A stretch of 15,089 nt of DNA from Deltaproteobacteria bacterium (GTDB taxonomy: Bacteria > Desulfobacterota > Desulfobacteria > Desulfobacterales > B30-G6), in NCBI GenBank assembly GCA_003647375.1, contig QMMS01000082.1:1-15089 (forward strand), given 5' to 3'. The notes beneath the pieces were generated by a model. The model saw only the letters and a list, made by a program, of their open reading frames with translations. It was not told where the DNA came from and made no database searches. Numbering within the stretch: the first letter of the stretch is position 1; each line of letters begins with the position of its first letter. This document shows positions 14,881 through 15,089 of the stretch, one piece after another. Both the position numbers and the translations under genes were made by a program.

Positions 14881-15089
14881 CTAAGCCTTGAGTCGATTCA
14901 GCGCCACCACGCTGCCAAAGATCAAAATGCCGCCGACCCAGAACCTCAACGTCACGGGGTCTCCCAGGAAAACAATACCCACGATACCGGTGAAGATCAC
15001 CTCACTGGACATGAACACACCCCCCTCCCACCCCTTGCAATAGAAAAACCCCTGGTTCATGAGAAGCTGGGCCGTCAAAGATGTGAAGA
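14881..15089 (-). CDS. EamA/DMT family transporter, C-terminal end only
   Basis: About 69 codons are visible; the frame is open through the right edge of the window, so the true start lies outside. The sequence TAQLLMNQGFFYCKGWEGGV then SSEVIFTGIVGIVFLGDPVT and WVGGILIFGSVVALNRLKA matches the last two helices of an EamA (drug/metabolite transporter) domain: the F-L-G-D/E-P loop and a final helix reading G-G-x-L-I-x-x-x-x-V are typical. Such inner-membrane proteins have ten helices and export metabolites; the substrate cannot be told from this end. TAG at 14881-14883 ends it. A start at TTG 15078 or ATG 15060 would give a truncated protein and is unlikely. Confidence 0.8.
   Translation of the reverse strand, partial: FTSLTAQLLMNQGFFYCKGWEGGVFMSSEVIFTGIVGIVFLGDPVTLRFWVGGILIFGSVVALNRLKA

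Noticed and set aside
1..15089. CRISPR arrays, tRNA or rRNA genes, intact insertion sequences
   Set aside because: I saw no regularly spaced repeats, no cloverleaf-like sequence with conserved T-loop, and no transposase frame of useful length.

Overview
The window looks like chromosomal DNA from a Gram-negative, probably anaerobic bacterium. The best guess is a member of the Desulfobacterota, judged from the Hyf/Ehr-type membrane complex, the style of its proteins and the mosaic of small accessory genes. This is inference: there is no rRNA or other phylogenetic marker.

Left part (1-4640). A long, AT-rich, unrecognised gene runs leftward off the window edge (1-1607) behind a good promoter. 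A 496-base gap with several inverted and direct repeats separates it from a rightward MFS transporter (2104-3285). A compact AT-rich cluster follows: an S4 RNA-binding protein, a SEC-C zinc-motif protein and a LysE/RhtB exporter (3413-4567). It ends at a perfect 13-bp hairpin.

Centre (4696-11921). Six tightly packed rightward genes encode a membrane complex related to hydrogenase-4, formate hydrogenlyase and complex I: HyfB-like, HyfC/NuoH-like, HyfE/NuoK-like, HyfF-like, HyfG-like (NuoC-NuoD fusion) and a ferredoxin-HyfI/NuoB fusion. Together they would form two antiporter-type ion-pump subunits, the NuoH-type connector, a NuoK-type subunit and a two-protein peripheral arm. The large subunit has lost all four cysteines that bind the [NiFe] centre, so this is best read as an Ehr (energy-converting hydrogenase related) complex and not a working hydrogenase. 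The ferredoxin part of the small subunit has also lost three of the four ligands of one [4Fe-4S] cluster while keeping every ligand of the other. This is the most interesting content of the window.

Right part (11922-15089). A leftward group converges on the Ehr operon. From its promoter end it contains a short ORF with cyclin-box-like sequence, an unrecognised gene broken by a one-base shift in an A7 run, a two-CBS-domain protein, and a 473-residue protein with a left-handed beta-helix (hexapeptide) core. The last two overlap by ATGA. A consensus sigma-70-type promoter (TTGACA, 17 bp, TAAAAT) precedes the group. The C-terminal end of an EamA/DMT transporter lies at the right edge. I found no tRNA, rRNA, CRISPR array or intact insertion sequence.
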